Part shown: positions 25,889 to 34,923 of the stretch, piece after piece | Layout of the letters: each line of letters starts with the position of its first letter | How positions within the stretch are numbered: the first letter of the stretch is position 1 | From: Psychrobacter sp. | GTDB lineage: Bacteria > Pseudomonadota > Gammaproteobacteria > Pseudomonadales > Moraxellaceae | Length of the DNA stretch: 39,235 nucleotides | Assembly (NCBI RefSeq): GCF_030454045.1 | Contig: NZ_JAKDJE010000023.1 | Span: 1-39,235 of the forward strand | Direction: 5' to 3' | Translations under genes and position numbers: made by a program | Notes under the pieces: generated by a model | Seen by the model: the letters and a program-made list of their open reading frames with translations, nothing else | Databases searched by the model: none | Told to the model about the DNA's origin: nothing

Positions 25889-26602
25889 ATGAGTCAATCA
25901 AAAGTATACAGCAGCGCCGAAGACGCCCTAAATGGTGTTGTTAGTGATGGGCAAATGCTCGCCATTGGCGGTTTTGGCCTTTGCGGTATTCCAGAAGCCT
26001 TGATCACCGCCTTACGTGATAGCGGCGTCAACGAACTGACGTGTATCAGCAATAACGCAGGTGTGGATGACTTTGGCCTAGGGCTACTATTACAAACGCG
26101 CCAAATCAAAAAAATGATCTCATCATACGTGGGCGAAAACAAAGAGTTTGAACGCCAATACTTGGCAGGCGAGTTGGAGGTGGAGCTAACCCCGCAAGGC
26201 ACGCTCGCTGAAAAGTTGCGCGCAGGCGGGGCAGGGATTCCAGCGTTTTATACCGCGACAGGTGTGGGCACACAAATCGCTGAGGGCAAAGAAACTCGTG
26301 ACTTTGATGGGCGTACTTATTTGCTTGAGCGCTCACTACGTGCTGACGTGGCGCTGGTAAAAGCCCAAAAAGCAGATAAAGCAGGCAACCTGATTTTTAA
26401 CAAGACCGCGCGCAACTTTAACCCTGATTGTGCCATGGCAGGTAAGATCACCATCGCAGAAGTGGAAGAGATCGTCGAGATTGGTGAGATTGACCCTGAT
26501 GACGTGCATTTATCAGGCATTTTTGTGCAGCGTGTGGTGCTCAACGCAAGCCCTGAAAAGCGTATCGAAAAGGTGACGACCAAAGCGGCAAGCAAGGGCT
26601 GA
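25889..26602 (+). CDS. scoA: 3-oxoacid CoA-transferase subunit A
   Basis: This is the 237-aa alpha subunit of the heterodimeric enzyme that transfers CoA to acetoacetate, from succinyl-CoA (Sco) or acetyl-CoA (Ato). The family motif GGFGLCGIPE is at residues 28-37, and SYVGENKEFERQYLAGELEVE lies around residues 77-97. GAGIPAFYTATGVGT and KADKAGNLIFNKTARNFN follow. AGGAG lies 5-6 bases before the ATG. Subunit B follows after 101 bases. The CoA donor cannot be decided by eye. The A and B lengths (237 and 209 aa) and the split subunits agree with bacterial ScoAB or AtoDA. Confidence 0.9.
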   Translation: MSQSKVYSSAEDALNGVVSDGQMLAIGGFGLCGIPEALITALRDSGVNELTCISNNAGVDDFGLGLLLQTRQIKKMISSYVGENKEFERQYLAGELEVELTPQGTLAEKLRAGGAGIPAFYTATGVGTQIAEGKETRDFDGRTYLLERSLRADVALVKAQKADKAGNLIFNKTARNFNPDCAMAGKITIAEVEEIVEIGEIDPDDVHLSGIFVQRVVLNASPEKRIEKVTTKAASKG

Positions 26603-26703
26603 TAGCAGTGCGATAAAAAAATAAAGTCATAACACCTGTGCAGGTAATCTATGTCCGCACGGGCATTTAAAACAAAATATAAAAAAAGAGTAAGGACAAT
26701 CTC

Positions 26704-27333
26704 ATGGCATGGACAAGAGAACAAATGGCGCAGCGCGCCGCACAAGAGCTACAAGATGGCTATTATGTCAATCTGGGCATCGGCTTGCCCACCTTGGTCG
26801 CCAACTATATCCCAGAGGGTATGGATGTTTGGCTACAGTCAGAAAATGGGCTACTCGGTATTGGTGAGTTTCCAACCGAAGACGCCGTTGATGCCGATCT
26901 CATCAATGCAGGCAAGCAGACCGTAACCGCGCAGGCAGGATCGAGCTATTTTAGCAGCTCAGAGTCGTTTTCGATGATTCGCGGCGGTCATGTCAATCTT
27001 GCGATTTTGGGCGCAATGGAAGTGTCTGAACACGGCGATTTGGCCAACTGGATGATACCCAAAAAAATGGTCAAAGGTATGGGCGGCGCGATGGATTTGG
27101 TCGCTGGTGTGCAGCGCGTGATCGTATTGATGGAGCAGGTTAATAAACATGGCCAGCCCAAAATCCTTGCCAATTGTGAGCTGCCATTGACGGGTAAGGG
27201 CGTGGTTGATCGTATCATCACCGAGCTTGCGGTACTAGATGTCACTGATAGTGGTTTGAAATTGGTTGAGCTTGCTGATGGTGTCAGCTTTGACGAGTTG
27301 CAAGCGCAAACGCCAGTCACGATTGCACAGTAA
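26704..27333 (+). CDS. scoB: 3-oxoacid CoA-transferase subunit B
   Basis: This 209-aa beta subunit carries the catalytic glutamate in SENGLLGIG (Glu47), which forms the enzyme-CoA thioester. Other family segments are YVNLGIGLPTLV near the start, GGHVNLAILGAMEVSEHGDL and MVKGMGGAMDLVAG. AAGGA lies 8 bases before the ATG. Together with subunit A upstream it should activate acetoacetate to acetoacetyl-CoA, using the product of the dehydrogenase encoded downstream. Confidence 0.92.
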   Translation: MAWTREQMAQRAAQELQDGYYVNLGIGLPTLVANYIPEGMDVWLQSENGLLGIGEFPTEDAVDADLINAGKQTVTAQAGSSYFSSSESFSMIRGGHVNLAILGAMEVSEHGDLANWMIPKKMVKGMGGAMDLVAGVQRVIVLMEQVNKHGQPKILANCELPLTGKGVVDRIITELAVLDVTDSGLKLVELADGVSFDELQAQTPVTIAQ

Positions 27334-27456
27334 ATCCCGTACTGTTAACAGTCTCGCCAAGCGCTAACAGATAGCAACTGAGTGAGACTTTTGATATAAA
27401 CCATTATTGCCCAGCGCTAAGATTATCCTTAGTAGGGCTGAGCATAGGACACTATT

Positions 27457-28260
27457 ATGGCAACAGCGCTACAACAAGATTTGACAGGTAAAGTGGCATT
27501 GGTCACTGGTTCTGCAAGTGGTATCGGTCGTGACATCGCTGAAACTTATGCAAAAGCAGGCGCCGCAGTTGGTATTGCAGATATCGATAGCGAGGCGGCA
27601 CAACAAACGGTTAATGCCATTGAAGCAGATGGCGGACGCGCGCTTGCGATTGTGATGGATGTGACTGATGAGCAGGCGGTCAACGAGGGTGTGCAAGCGT
27701 TGGTCGATACCTTTGGCAGTATTGATATTTTGGTCTCTAATGCGGGCATCCAAATCATCGATCCGATTGACAAAATGGATATCAGTGCATGGCGCAAGAT
27801 GCTGGCGATTCATTTGGATGGGGCGTTTTTGACCACCAAAGCAGCGCTCAAACACATGTACCAAGCGGGTAGCAACGGCGGCACCGTCATCTACATGGGC
27901 TCGGTACATTCTCATGAAGCCTCACTGTATAAAGCGCCTTATGTCACTGCAAAACATGGACTGCTTGGTCTGTGCCGCGTACTTGCCAAAGAAGGCGCGG
28001 AGCATAATGTGCGCGCGCATGTGATTTGCCCGGGGTTTGTCAAAACGCCACTGGTCGAAAAACAAATCCCTGAGCAAGCACGTGAGAAAGGCATCAGCGA
28101 AGAAGAAGTGGTCAGCGACATCATGCTGGTCAACACGGTTGACAAAGAGTTCACGACCGTTAGCGATATTGCTCAGCTGGCCCTGTTTTTGGCCGCATTT
28201 CCGACCAATGTTTTTACAGGTCAGTCCATTGTCGCCAGTCATGGCTGGTTTATGAACTGA
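27457..28260 (+). CDS. bdhA: D-3-hydroxybutyrate dehydrogenase
   Basis: This 267-aa short-chain dehydrogenase oxidises 3-hydroxybutyrate to acetoacetate with NAD+. The Rossmann motif TGSASGIG is at residues 17-24, NAG marks the middle strand, and the active site has Ser in MGSVHSHEAS and Tyr162/Lys166 in YVTAK. The specific substrate call rests on the close fit to the bacterial BdhA pattern (CPGFVKTPLVEKQIPEQA, and the C-terminal TGQSIVASHGWFM) and on the neighbours atoE and scoAB. An AGGA site lies upstream of the ATG. It is the last gene of the cluster, with its own terminator. Confidence 0.92.
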   Translation: MATALQQDLTGKVALVTGSASGIGRDIAETYAKAGAAVGIADIDSEAAQQTVNAIEADGGRALAIVMDVTDEQAVNEGVQALVDTFGSIDILVSNAGIQIIDPIDKMDISAWRKMLAIHLDGAFLTTKAALKHMYQAGSNGGTVIYMGSVHSHEASLYKAPYVTAKHGLLGLCRVLAKEGAEHNVRAHVICPGFVKTPLVEKQIPEQAREKGISEEEVVSDIMLVNTVDKEFTTVSDIAQLALFLAAFPTNVFTGQSIVASHGWFMN

Positions 28261-28310
28261 ACACGGCAGTATGATGACAAACATCGCGAGGTATCATGTG
28301 ATCACATTCC

Positions 28311-28347
28311 ACCACAACATCAGGCTTACTGGCGTTGTGGTTTTTTT
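28311..28347 (+). terminator. Terminator of the scoAB-bdhA operon
   Basis: ACCACAAC (28311-28318) pairs with GTTGTGGT (28334-28341), with a weak inner stem, followed by seven T. It lies 50 bases after the dehydrogenase stop. Confidence 0.88.
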
Positions 28348-28486
28348 ATGCCCATAATTGAGCTACACTGTCACGGTAAAAGGTTTGGCGAAAGTATTCA
28401 CGGTTATTATCGTTTGTTAGATGTGCGGTGGTACGAGTTGACTGATGGGCCAAACCCACTCACTTGTATAGGCAATAACGAAAGCT

Positions 28487-29716
28487 ATGTTTAATTTTAT
28501 GAAGAAAAAAACCACAAAAACAGAAACGCCTCAACAGCAAGCAGAACGTGATAGCGCCGTTGATAAAGTATTGCTTGGGTATGAGATCGGTACAGTCAGC
28601 ATTGCGACCATGGTGACAGGTCTCGAGCGTAATGGTGAGGCGCTGACCTTAGATTTACGTCTGCCACAAGATAGCAGCCCTGAGGCTATCCAGCAGGAGC
28701 TTGGTCAATTGCTACAGCCGCATGGTATTACGACAATTCACATGAATGTTCGCCTACCTGCGCCAGCAAAAGGGGCAGGCGCAAGCTTACCAAAGCAGAT
28801 GCCCAAAACGACAAATGCGATGGAGACAGCGCCTAAAAGTCAAACCAATAGTGCGAGCAGTACAGATAATGCCAATGCTGAGCCGCCCATCACCAAAGCT
28901 GCACCTACGCAAGCCTCATTGGCTGCGCATCCTCGTATCCGCCATATTATTGTTGTGGCATCAGGTAAGGGCGGCGTTGGCAAATCAACGACGACTGTGA
29001 ACATCGCACTGGCATTACAAAAGCTGGGTAACCGCGTGGGCGTGCTTGATGCGGATATATATGGGCCTAGTATGCCGACAATGCTAGGTGTTGCCGATGT
29101 GAAGCCGCAATTAGAAAACGAGCAATTTGTCCCAGTGGATGCTCATGGTCTTGCGATGCTCTCTATTGGTAGTTTGCTTGATGGAGACAATACCCCAGTG
29201 GCATGGCGTGGGCCTAAAGCCACAGGGGCGCTCATGCAATTATACAACCAAACCAACTGGCCACAGCTCGATTATTTGGTGATTGATATGCCCCCAGGTA
29301 CAGGCGACATACAGCTAACCTTGGCTCAGCGCATCCCAGTCACGGGCGCTGTGATTGTCACAACTCCGCAGCACGTTGCCTTGCTCGATGCGCAAAAAGG
29401 GGTTGAGATGTTTAACAAAACCAGTATTCCTGTGCTTGGTGTGGTTGAAAATATGGCGCTACATACGTGCAGTAATTGCAACCATACCGAAGCCATCTTT
29501 GGAACGGGCGGCGGTGAGATTATCGCTGAGCAGTATCAAGTGCCACTATTAGGACAACTACCACTCGCCAGCGGCATTCGCGCCCAAGTAGATAAAGGTG
29601 AGCCAAGCGTTTTGGCTGATGATGAATTTGCGACTTACTATTTGAGCATTGCCAAAAACATCGAAAAAAATATCAATAAATTTGCCAAACCTAGCGATGA
29701 TAAGCGGATTTTTTGA
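28487..29716 (+). CDS. apbC: Iron-sulfur cluster carrier protein ApbC/Mrp
   Basis: This 409-aa P-loop ATPase of the Mrp/NBP35 family delivers Fe-S clusters to target proteins in the cytoplasm. It has an N-terminal MIP18-like domain (about residues 23-92), a low-complexity Ala/Thr/Pro/Lys linker of about 50 residues, and the nucleotide-binding domain with a deviant Walker A GKGGVGKST (about 160-168). DADIYGPSMPTMLG and DYLVIDMPPGTGD follow, then the C-terminal CSNC motif that binds the bridging cluster. The ribosome-binding site upstream of the ATG is weak (GAAAG), and a second ATG four codons later is possible. dcd follows on the same strand after 142 bases. Confidence 0.92.
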   Translation: MFNFMKKKTTKTETPQQQAERDSAVDKVLLGYEIGTVSIATMVTGLERNGEALTLDLRLPQDSSPEAIQQELGQLLQPHGITTIHMNVRLPAPAKGAGASLPKQMPKTTNAMETAPKSQTNSASSTDNANAEPPITKAAPTQASLAAHPRIRHIIVVASGKGGVGKSTTTVNIALALQKLGNRVGVLDADIYGPSMPTMLGVADVKPQLENEQFVPVDAHGLAMLSIGSLLDGDNTPVAWRGPKATGALMQLYNQTNWPQLDYLVIDMPPGTGDIQLTLAQRIPVTGAVIVTTPQHVALLDAQKGVEMFNKTSIPVLGVVENMALHTCSNCNHTEAIFGTGGGEIIAEQYQVPLLGQLPLASGIRAQVDKGEPSVLADDEFATYYLSIAKNIEKNINKFAKPSDDKRIF

Positions 29717-29858
29717 AGGTCAAAAGTGTGATTGGGTAAGGCATTTATGCAAAGGCTCGTTTTTATAATGCCGCCACTTTTAAAGTGATGACTACCCTGT
29801 AAATTCAGTCATCAATTCCGTATAATCGTTGCTATTAAAAATTTGCTAAGGAACAACA

Positions 29859-30434
29859 ATGTCTATTAAGTCCGACCGCTGGATTCGTAAAATGGCCGAA
29901 GAGCATGGCATGATCGAGCCATATGAGCCAGGTCAAGTGCGTTTCAATGATGCAGGTGAGCGCTTGGTGAGCTACGGCACCTCAAGCTACGGTTATGATG
30001 TACGCTGTGCGCCAGAGTTTAAAGTCTTTACCAATGTACATTCGGTCGTTGTCGATCCTAAAAACTTCGATGATAAAAGTTTTATCGATATTGTGGGTGA
30101 TGAGTGTATTATCCCACCAAACTCATTTGCTCTCGCGCGTACGATGGAATACTTCCGTATTCCGCGTGATGTATTGACTATTTGCCTTGGCAAATCAACG
30201 TATGCACGCTGCGGTATTATCGTCAACGTTACGCCATTAGAGCCTGAATGGGAAGGTCATGTGACACTTGAGTTCAGTAACACCACCAATCTGCCTGCCC
30301 GTATTTATGCTGGTGAAGGCGTGGCGCAAATGCTGTTTTTCCAAAGTGATGCGGATGATGTGTGCGAAACCAGTTACAAAGACCGCGGCGGCAAATACCA
30401 AGGCCAGCGTGGTGTGACCTTGCCGAGAACCTAG
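29859..30434 (+). CDS. dcd: dCTP deaminase
   Basis: This 191-aa enzyme deaminates dCTP to dUTP, the main source of dUMP for thymidylate in many bacteria. The family sequences SSYGYDVRCAPEFKVF, GKSTYARCGIIVNVTPLEPE and the catalytic Glu in GHVTLEFSNTT are present. The Gln-rich C-terminal lid is DRGGKYQGQRGVTLPRT. The length is that of trimeric Dcd. AAGGAACAACA precedes the ATG. It follows apbC, an arrangement common in gammaproteobacteria, and is followed by its own terminator. Confidence 0.96.
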   Translation: MSIKSDRWIRKMAEEHGMIEPYEPGQVRFNDAGERLVSYGTSSYGYDVRCAPEFKVFTNVHSVVVDPKNFDDKSFIDIVGDECIIPPNSFALARTMEYFRIPRDVLTICLGKSTYARCGIIVNVTPLEPEWEGHVTLEFSNTTNLPARIYAGEGVAQMLFFQSDADDVCETSYKDRGGKYQGQRGVTLPRT

Positions 30435-30471
30435 TTAAAGATAAAGTCTCAAGTCTTTGAGCAGCCAATAA

Positions 30472-30506
30472 AAAAGTCAGTTATATCAAATATGACTGGC
30501 TTTTTA
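30472..30506. terminator. Terminator between dcd and sspB
   Basis: AAAAAGTCAGTTATA pairs with TATGACTGGCTTTTT (two G-U pairs) around a short loop, with A and T runs on both sides. It can end transcription of the convergent dcd (plus) and sspB (minus) genes. Confidence 0.85.
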
Positions 30507-30538
30507 TTATGTGAAAAATAATCAGTTTGAATGGCTGA

Positions 30539-30973
30539 TTACTTCAGCACTTTCAACCCTGCTTTGTTATCACGCTTCGGTTTAGGTGCGGTAGCAGGTT
30601 TTTTGCTAGCAATCGATACGTCGTCTTCTGGTACATAGTTATCATATTCTTTTGGATCAAAAAACATCCCTTGTGAATTTTCTTTAGCATAGATGCCCAT
30701 GACTGCTGTAAGTGGAACCCAAATCTCTTGTGAGACGCCGCCAAAGCGTGCGCTAAAATGTATGTAGTCATTTTCCATACTCATATTGCCCGTCGCACGG
30801 CTAGCAATGTTTAAGACAATGCGACCATCTTGGATGTGCTCGGTTGGCACTTGTACATTGTCAGCAGTAGCATCTACCATCAGATAAGGCGTCAGAGCGT
30901 TGTCTTCTATCCATTGATACAATGCGCGTACCATATAAGGGCGGGTAGGTGTAATAGAGGTAATTTCGCTCAT
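30539..30973 (-). CDS. sspB: ClpXP adaptor protein SspB
   Basis: SspB binds the ssrA tag (ANDETYALAA here, residues near the N-terminal half) and delivers tagged proteins to ClpXP. The 144-aa protein has the folded domain RPYMVRALYQWIEDNALTPY, GRIVLNIASRATGNM and DYIHFSARFGGVSQEIWVP, then a flexible acidic linker. A short basic C-terminal tail (about residues 120-144) would contact ClpX. It lies downstream of sspA, 123 bases apart on the same strand, the usual pairing. The matching tmRNA gene is about 24 kb away in this window. Confidence 0.93.
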   Translation of the reverse strand: MSEITSITPTRPYMVRALYQWIEDNALTPYLMVDATADNVQVPTEHIQDGRIVLNIASRATGNMSMENDYIHFSARFGGVSQEIWVPLTAVMGIYAKENSQGMFFDPKEYDNYVPEDDVSIASKKPATAPKPKRDNKAGLKVLK

Positions 30974-31096
30974 CTAATGATTTCCTATAATAATGATTTT
31001 TAATAATTAAATATGTGCCGCTATTTGTCAGGCAATACAGGCGTATTGGCTGCTGTCTTATTACTTATTCTAAGCCAGCGCTTTGAGCTTGTCTAA

Positions 31097-31711
31097 TTAG
31101 CGCACACTTTTTTGAAAGCTATCACGCTCAAAAACTCTCGTCTGATATTCAAATAGCGGACGGCTAATCGCACGTGGTAGCTCAATCCCCATTTCATCCA
31201 ATCGCCATAGTAGAGGCGCTAGTAATACATCACACCAACCAAACTCATCAGCCATAAAATAAGGCTTGTGAGCGAACAGCGGTGATAGGGTGATGAGTGA
31301 GTCGCTAAGCTGCTTTTTGGCAACAGTCGCCTGTGCTTTATTAAAACTATCTGGATGCGTTAGCAGCCGCTTGCCAAGCACCAACCAATCACGCTGAATG
31401 CGCCAAGCTAACTGGCGGAACTGGGCGCGCTCTTGCGGCGTTTCAGGAAGCAATTTATTGGTATGATAGCGCTCTTCAAGATACTCAAAAATGACGTTGA
31501 TCTCGTAAAGGGCAATTTCGCGCTGCTGCAATACAGGCAAGGTGTGATAGGGATTTAGCTCAGTCAAATCTTCAGGGCGCTCAGAATGCAGACGAGACAA
31601 ATAGTAAGCAAGCTTTTTTTCTTCAAGTAATAGGCGTACCACATGACTGTCGTAGCCGTCATCAGCGTATAGAATTAGCTGACTACTTGGAATGTCATTC
31701 GCATCAATCAT
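31097..31711 (-). CDS. sspA: Stringent starvation protein A
   Basis: This 204-aa RNA-polymerase-associated protein with a glutathione-transferase fold accumulates in starvation and modulates transcription. The N-terminal thioredoxin-like part has LILYADDGYDSHVVRLLLEE and NPYHTLPVLQQREIALYE. The helical part has FEYLEERYHTNKLLPETP and the conserved region around LLAPLLWRLDEMGI. ATG start in MIDANDIPSS. It follows petC across a terminator and precedes sspB, the usual gammaproteobacterial order. Confidence 0.93.
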   Translation of the reverse strand: MIDANDIPSSQLILYADDGYDSHVVRLLLEEKKLAYYLSRLHSERPEDLTELNPYHTLPVLQQREIALYEINVIFEYLEERYHTNKLLPETPQERAQFRQLAWRIQRDWLVLGKRLLTHPDSFNKAQATVAKKQLSDSLITLSPLFAHKPYFMADEFGWCDVLLAPLLWRLDEMGIELPRAISRPLFEYQTRVFERDSFQKSVR

Positions 31712-31846
31712 GAAAGCCTAATGTTAAGAGTGAAGGTTGTCATCGTAAACAAACTCGCAACGTTTATCAAGGTAGTGTACGTAAACATTAGCGCTGAGTG
31801 GCTTATTTTCCGGCTTATCTGGTATTTCAGCTTAATGTCAAAGCAC

Positions 31847-31879
31847 AAAAAAAGGCACTACCAAAGTAGTGCCTTTTTT
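31847..31879. terminator. Terminator after petABC
   Basis: AGGCACTA (31853-31860) pairs with TAGTGCCT (31867-31874) around a 6-base loop, flanked by A and T runs that make it work in both directions. It separates petC from sspA, 30 bases beyond the petC stop. Confidence 0.9.
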
Positions 31880-31908
31880 AATTATCAGAACTGTCTGCTA
31901 ATTATTAC

Positions 31909-32625
31909 TTATTTGACATCTTTCCAGAATTCTTTGTTCAACAAGTAAACTGGGATGAGTAGTACCAACAAGAATAAAATAACAAAGAAACCAATCACTT
32001 GACGGTCATGACGTGCTGGCTCTGCCATCCATGCCATAAAGTTAACTAAGTCACCAACCTCGCTTTGAAACTCTTCGGCACTCAACTGCTCTTGCATATT
32101 ATGTAATACATGAGGCATTGCTGCATTTTGTAGCACTAAGTTATTAGCGCCCCAAGGACGGCTTGGATCTTCATAAAACGAGAGTAGGTAAGTATATACC
32201 CAGTCATCACCACGCAGTCTCGTCTCCAATGATAAATCTGGAGGCGCTGCGCCAAACCATGATGCCTGTACTTCAGGGTCAATCTCAGCGTCGATATGGT
32301 CACCAATTTGGTCGGTCGTGACCATCAAGTACTTCTCGACCAGCTCTGGCGGTATCTCTAAGTCTTTAGCAATGCGAGAGTGACGAACATACTTGGCTGA
32401 GTGACAACCCGCACAGTAGTTCATAAAAGTTTTCGCACCGTTTTGTAATGAGCCCTTATTGGTAAAATCAATAGGGGCAGTACTACAAGCTAAATGCTCT
32501 TCAACACCTTCAGCGTTCACGAATGTACCACATCCGTGACCACCAGCTGCCAGTGCCGTACCAGCAGTCAAGGTCAATGCCGCGCCTAAGCCTAGACCAG
32601 CTAGGGATTTAATTAGCGTGCTCAT
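31909..32625 (-). CDS. petC: Cytochrome c1 of the bc1 complex
   Basis: This 238-aa membrane-anchored cytochrome carries electrons from the Rieske protein to cytochrome c. A signal peptide (MSTLIKSLAGLGLGAALTLT, cleavage after ALAA) precedes the haem attachment site CAGCH (Cys71, Cys74, His75). The axial-ligand region includes AAMPHVL (Met ligand). A C-terminal helix (VIGFFVILFLLVLLIPVYLL) anchors it in the inner membrane. Its ATG overlaps the petB stop by one base (TGATG), so the genes are translationally coupled. Confidence 0.95.
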   Translation of the reverse strand: MSTLIKSLAGLGLGAALTLTAGTALAAGGHGCGTFVNAEGVEEHLACSTAPIDFTNKGSLQNGAKTFMNYCAGCHSAKYVRHSRIAKDLEIPPELVEKYLMVTTDQIGDHIDAEIDPEVQASWFGAAPPDLSLETRLRGDDWVYTYLLSFYEDPSRPWGANNLVLQNAAMPHVLHNMQEQLSAEEFQSEVGDLVNFMAWMAEPARHDRQVIGFFVILFLLVLLIPVYLLNKEFWKDVK

Positions 32626-33851
32626 CAGTGACCTCCGGTAACGCGTTCTGGTGGCTGTTTACACTTCTCAATGGCAGTGTAGAACGGCATCAATAAGAAG
32701 AACAAGAAATATAGAATAGTAAACACGCGAGCCATGATAGTAGCTGTTGGTGTTGCAGGCGTTGCACCTAAGTAGCCCAATACGATAAAGCTAATGGCAA
32801 AGATAGTAAGTGCAATCTTAGATAAAATACCTTTATAACGCATAGAGCGTACAGGTGATCTATCAAGCCAAGGTATTAAGAATAATACAGCAATAGCAGC
32901 ACCCATGGCGATAACACCACCAAGCTTATCTGGAACCGCACGCAAAATGGCATAGAAGGGCGTGTAGTACCATACTGGGGCAATATGTGCTGGTGTTTTC
33001 AGGGAGTTGGCCGTCTCAAAGTTTGGTGGCTCAAGGAAGAAGCCGCCGCCTTCTGGGAAGAAGAATACCACTGCAAAGAAACAGATAAAGAAGACTACGA
33101 TACCAACCATATCATGCACAGTGTAGTACGGATGGAACTCAATACCGTCTAATGGCACACCGTTTTTGTCTTTTAGCTTCTTAATATCGATACCATCAGG
33201 GTTGTTAGAACCTACATGGTGCAATGCGACAATGTGCATGAAGACCAAGCCCACAAGGACCAATGGAATAGCGACAACGTGTAGAGCAAAGAAACGGTTT
33301 AGCGTGATACCAGAGATGATATAGTCACCACGTACCCACTCAGCAAGACCATCGCCAATCACTGGTAGTGCGGCAGGAAGGTTCAAAATAACCTGAGCAC
33401 CCCAGAATGACATGTTGCCCCACGGTAGTAGGTAACCAAAGAAACCTTCTGCCATCAATGCCAGATAAATACCCATACCGATGAGCCAAATAAGCTCACG
33501 AGGTTTTTGGTATGAACCATATAGCAAGGCGCGGAACATATGTAGGTATACAACGACGAAAAACGCAGATGCGCCGGTTGAGTGCATATAGCGGATGAGC
33601 CAACCGCCTTTGACATCACGCATGATGTATTCTACAGACGCAAATGCGCCCTCGGCACTAGGGTTGTACATCATCGTCAGCCAAATACCGGTCACCAACT
33701 GGTTGACCAATACAATCATTGATAGCACACCAAAGAAGTACCAAAAGTTAAAGTTTTTTGGTGCGTAGTACTTTGACATATGGTATTCATAGGTTTCGGT
33801 CGCAGGAAAGCGCGCGTCCACCCAATGCATTAACTTTTTACCCATACTCAT
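32625..33851 (-). CDS. petB: Cytochrome b of the bc1 complex
   Basis: This core membrane subunit of ubiquinol:cytochrome c reductase (408 aa) holds two b-type haems and the quinol sites. It has about eight or nine helices, the haem-ligand histidines in RYMHSTGASAFFVVVYLHM and FALHVVAIPLVLVGLVFMH, and the quinol-oxidation-site motif in the PVWYYTPFYAILRAVPDK region. The start is the ATG at 33851, which has GGGGAGG 6 bases upstream; the frame is open five codons earlier but that would overlap petA. It follows petA by two bases. Confidence 0.95.
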   Translation of the reverse strand: MSMGKKLMHWVDARFPATETYEYHMSKYYAPKNFNFWYFFGVLSMIVLVNQLVTGIWLTMMYNPSAEGAFASVEYIMRDVKGGWLIRYMHSTGASAFFVVVYLHMFRALLYGSYQKPRELIWLIGMGIYLALMAEGFFGYLLPWGNMSFWGAQVILNLPAALPVIGDGLAEWVRGDYIISGITLNRFFALHVVAIPLVLVGLVFMHIVALHHVGSNNPDGIDIKKLKDKNGVPLDGIEFHPYYTVHDMVGIVVFFICFFAVVFFFPEGGGFFLEPPNFETANSLKTPAHIAPVWYYTPFYAILRAVPDKLGGVIAMGAAIAVLFLIPWLDRSPVRSMRYKGILSKIALTIFAISFIVLGYLGATPATPTATIMARVFTILYFLFFLLMPFYTAIEKCKQPPERVTGGH

Positions 33852-33852
33852 A

Positions 33853-34437
33853 TTAAGCCTCCCCAACCGTCAAGATGGTACCATCCATACCATATTCTGG
33901 GATGGGTAGATTCAGCGGTGCAGGAACGCCACTAAAGACGCGACCTGCTAAGTCATATTTTGACCCGTGGCACGGACAGAAAAACCCGCCATACCAGTCA
34001 TTGCCGCCCAAGTCAGCTGCGCCAACATCAGGACGGTAGTTTGGTGCACAGCCTAAATGTGTACAAACGCCTTCGACAACCAATACGGTTGGTTCGAGAG
34101 AGCGAGTAGGATTGGTACAGTATTCAGGTTGTACTGATGCAGTAGAGTCAGGATCAGACAGTAATGGTTTGACTGACTCTAGTCCTGCAACCATGTCTTC
34201 GGTACGCTTAACCACATAAATAGGTTTACCACGGTATTTGACGACGATCATTTGTCCATCTTCGATAGAACCAATGTCTTGTGTCACTGCAGCCCCTGCA
34301 GCCTCAGCTTTAGCGCTTGGATACCAAGAACGGACAAAAGGTGTCGCCACGGCAGCTACCCCAGCTGCACCAATCGCGGCAGTTGAGGCAATAAGAACTC
34401 TACGGCGTTGTACATTAACGCCTTCGGCTTGGCTCAT
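33853..34437 (-). CDS. petA: Rieske iron-sulfur subunit of the bc1 complex
   Basis: This 194-aa Rieske protein has a twin-arginine-type N-terminus (RRRVLIASTAAIGAAG) that also serves as membrane anchor. The cluster ligands are in CTHLGC (Cys125, His127) and CPCHGS (Cys154, His157), with disulfide cysteines 130 and 156. It transfers electrons from ubiquinol to cytochrome c1. It is the first gene of petABC, with GGAGGAAGT before the ATG. Confidence 0.95.
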   Translation of the reverse strand: MSQAEGVNVQRRRVLIASTAAIGAAGVAAVATPFVRSWYPSAKAEAAGAAVTQDIGSIEDGQMIVVKYRGKPIYVVKRTEDMVAGLESVKPLLSDPDSTASVQPEYCTNPTRSLEPTVLVVEGVCTHLGCAPNYRPDVGAADLGGNDWYGGFFCPCHGSKYDLAGRVFSGVPAPLNLPIPEYGMDGTILTVGEA

Positions 34438-34923
34438 TAATACTTCCTCCAGGTGAATGAAATGGGATTATCCCACACTGGGTTTGTGGCTTAGAAAATA
34501 TACAATATCAAGCCACTTTAGCTGTGCCTAATTTTGCTAATTGTTGCTATTCTAAGCTATTTCGGTGATAAAATAAATTATTGCGTTAAAAATAAAACAA
34601 CCTCAATAGGACATATTAGAAGGTTGAATGTGACAATTAAACCAAAACGGCTTGAATATCAATGCTTAACGACAGTTTGCTTTGAAAGGGATAATAAACA
34701 TGATGACCTTATAAGTAATAAGGATTTTTCAGCAATAGCAAATGATACTTGAAATTACGAAAATGTTCACTAACTTTCACCATCTCACTACTGGATAAAA
34801 CGTCATAAAACGAATATCACCACTCTTATAATAAGGTGGTGATATCGTCATCTGGTTATCAAAAATCGCAATGGGCTATTTTATGTTGTAGGGAAATGAG
34901 GTCAGTCAGTAGATGGCTGATAA
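34438..34923. other. Intergenic region between petA and uup
   Basis: About 490 AT-rich bases lie between the petA start and the uup stop (both minus). They hold the petABC promoter and a hairpin at 34814-34845. A direct repeat TTCAC-N5-TTCAC occurs at 34766-34780. No supported gene; the 72-codon plus-strand ORF (34534-34752) has no protein-like pattern. Confidence 0.55.
34814..34845 (-). terminator. Hairpin downstream of uup, possible terminator
   Basis: ATATCACCAC (34814-34823) pairs perfectly with GTGGTGATAT (34836-34845) around a 12-base loop. It lies 79 bases after the uup stop. No T run follows on the minus strand (TCG comes next), so it is not a standard terminator. Confidence 0.4.

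Noticed and set aside
31721..31948. 75-codon plus-strand ORF between sspA and petC
   Set aside because: It runs over the petABC terminator hairpin and into petC antisense, so it is not a gene.
34534..34752. 72-codon plus-strand ORF between petA and uup
   Set aside because: No ribosome-binding site, AT-driven composition and no domain pattern; probably a chance ORF in an AT-rich gap.
34766..34780. TTCAC-N5-TTCAC direct repeat resembling a CreB-binding site
   Set aside because: The known CreB tag has a 6-base spacer (TTCAC-N6-TTCAC). This one has 5, and it lies in an unrelated promoter region, so it may be chance.
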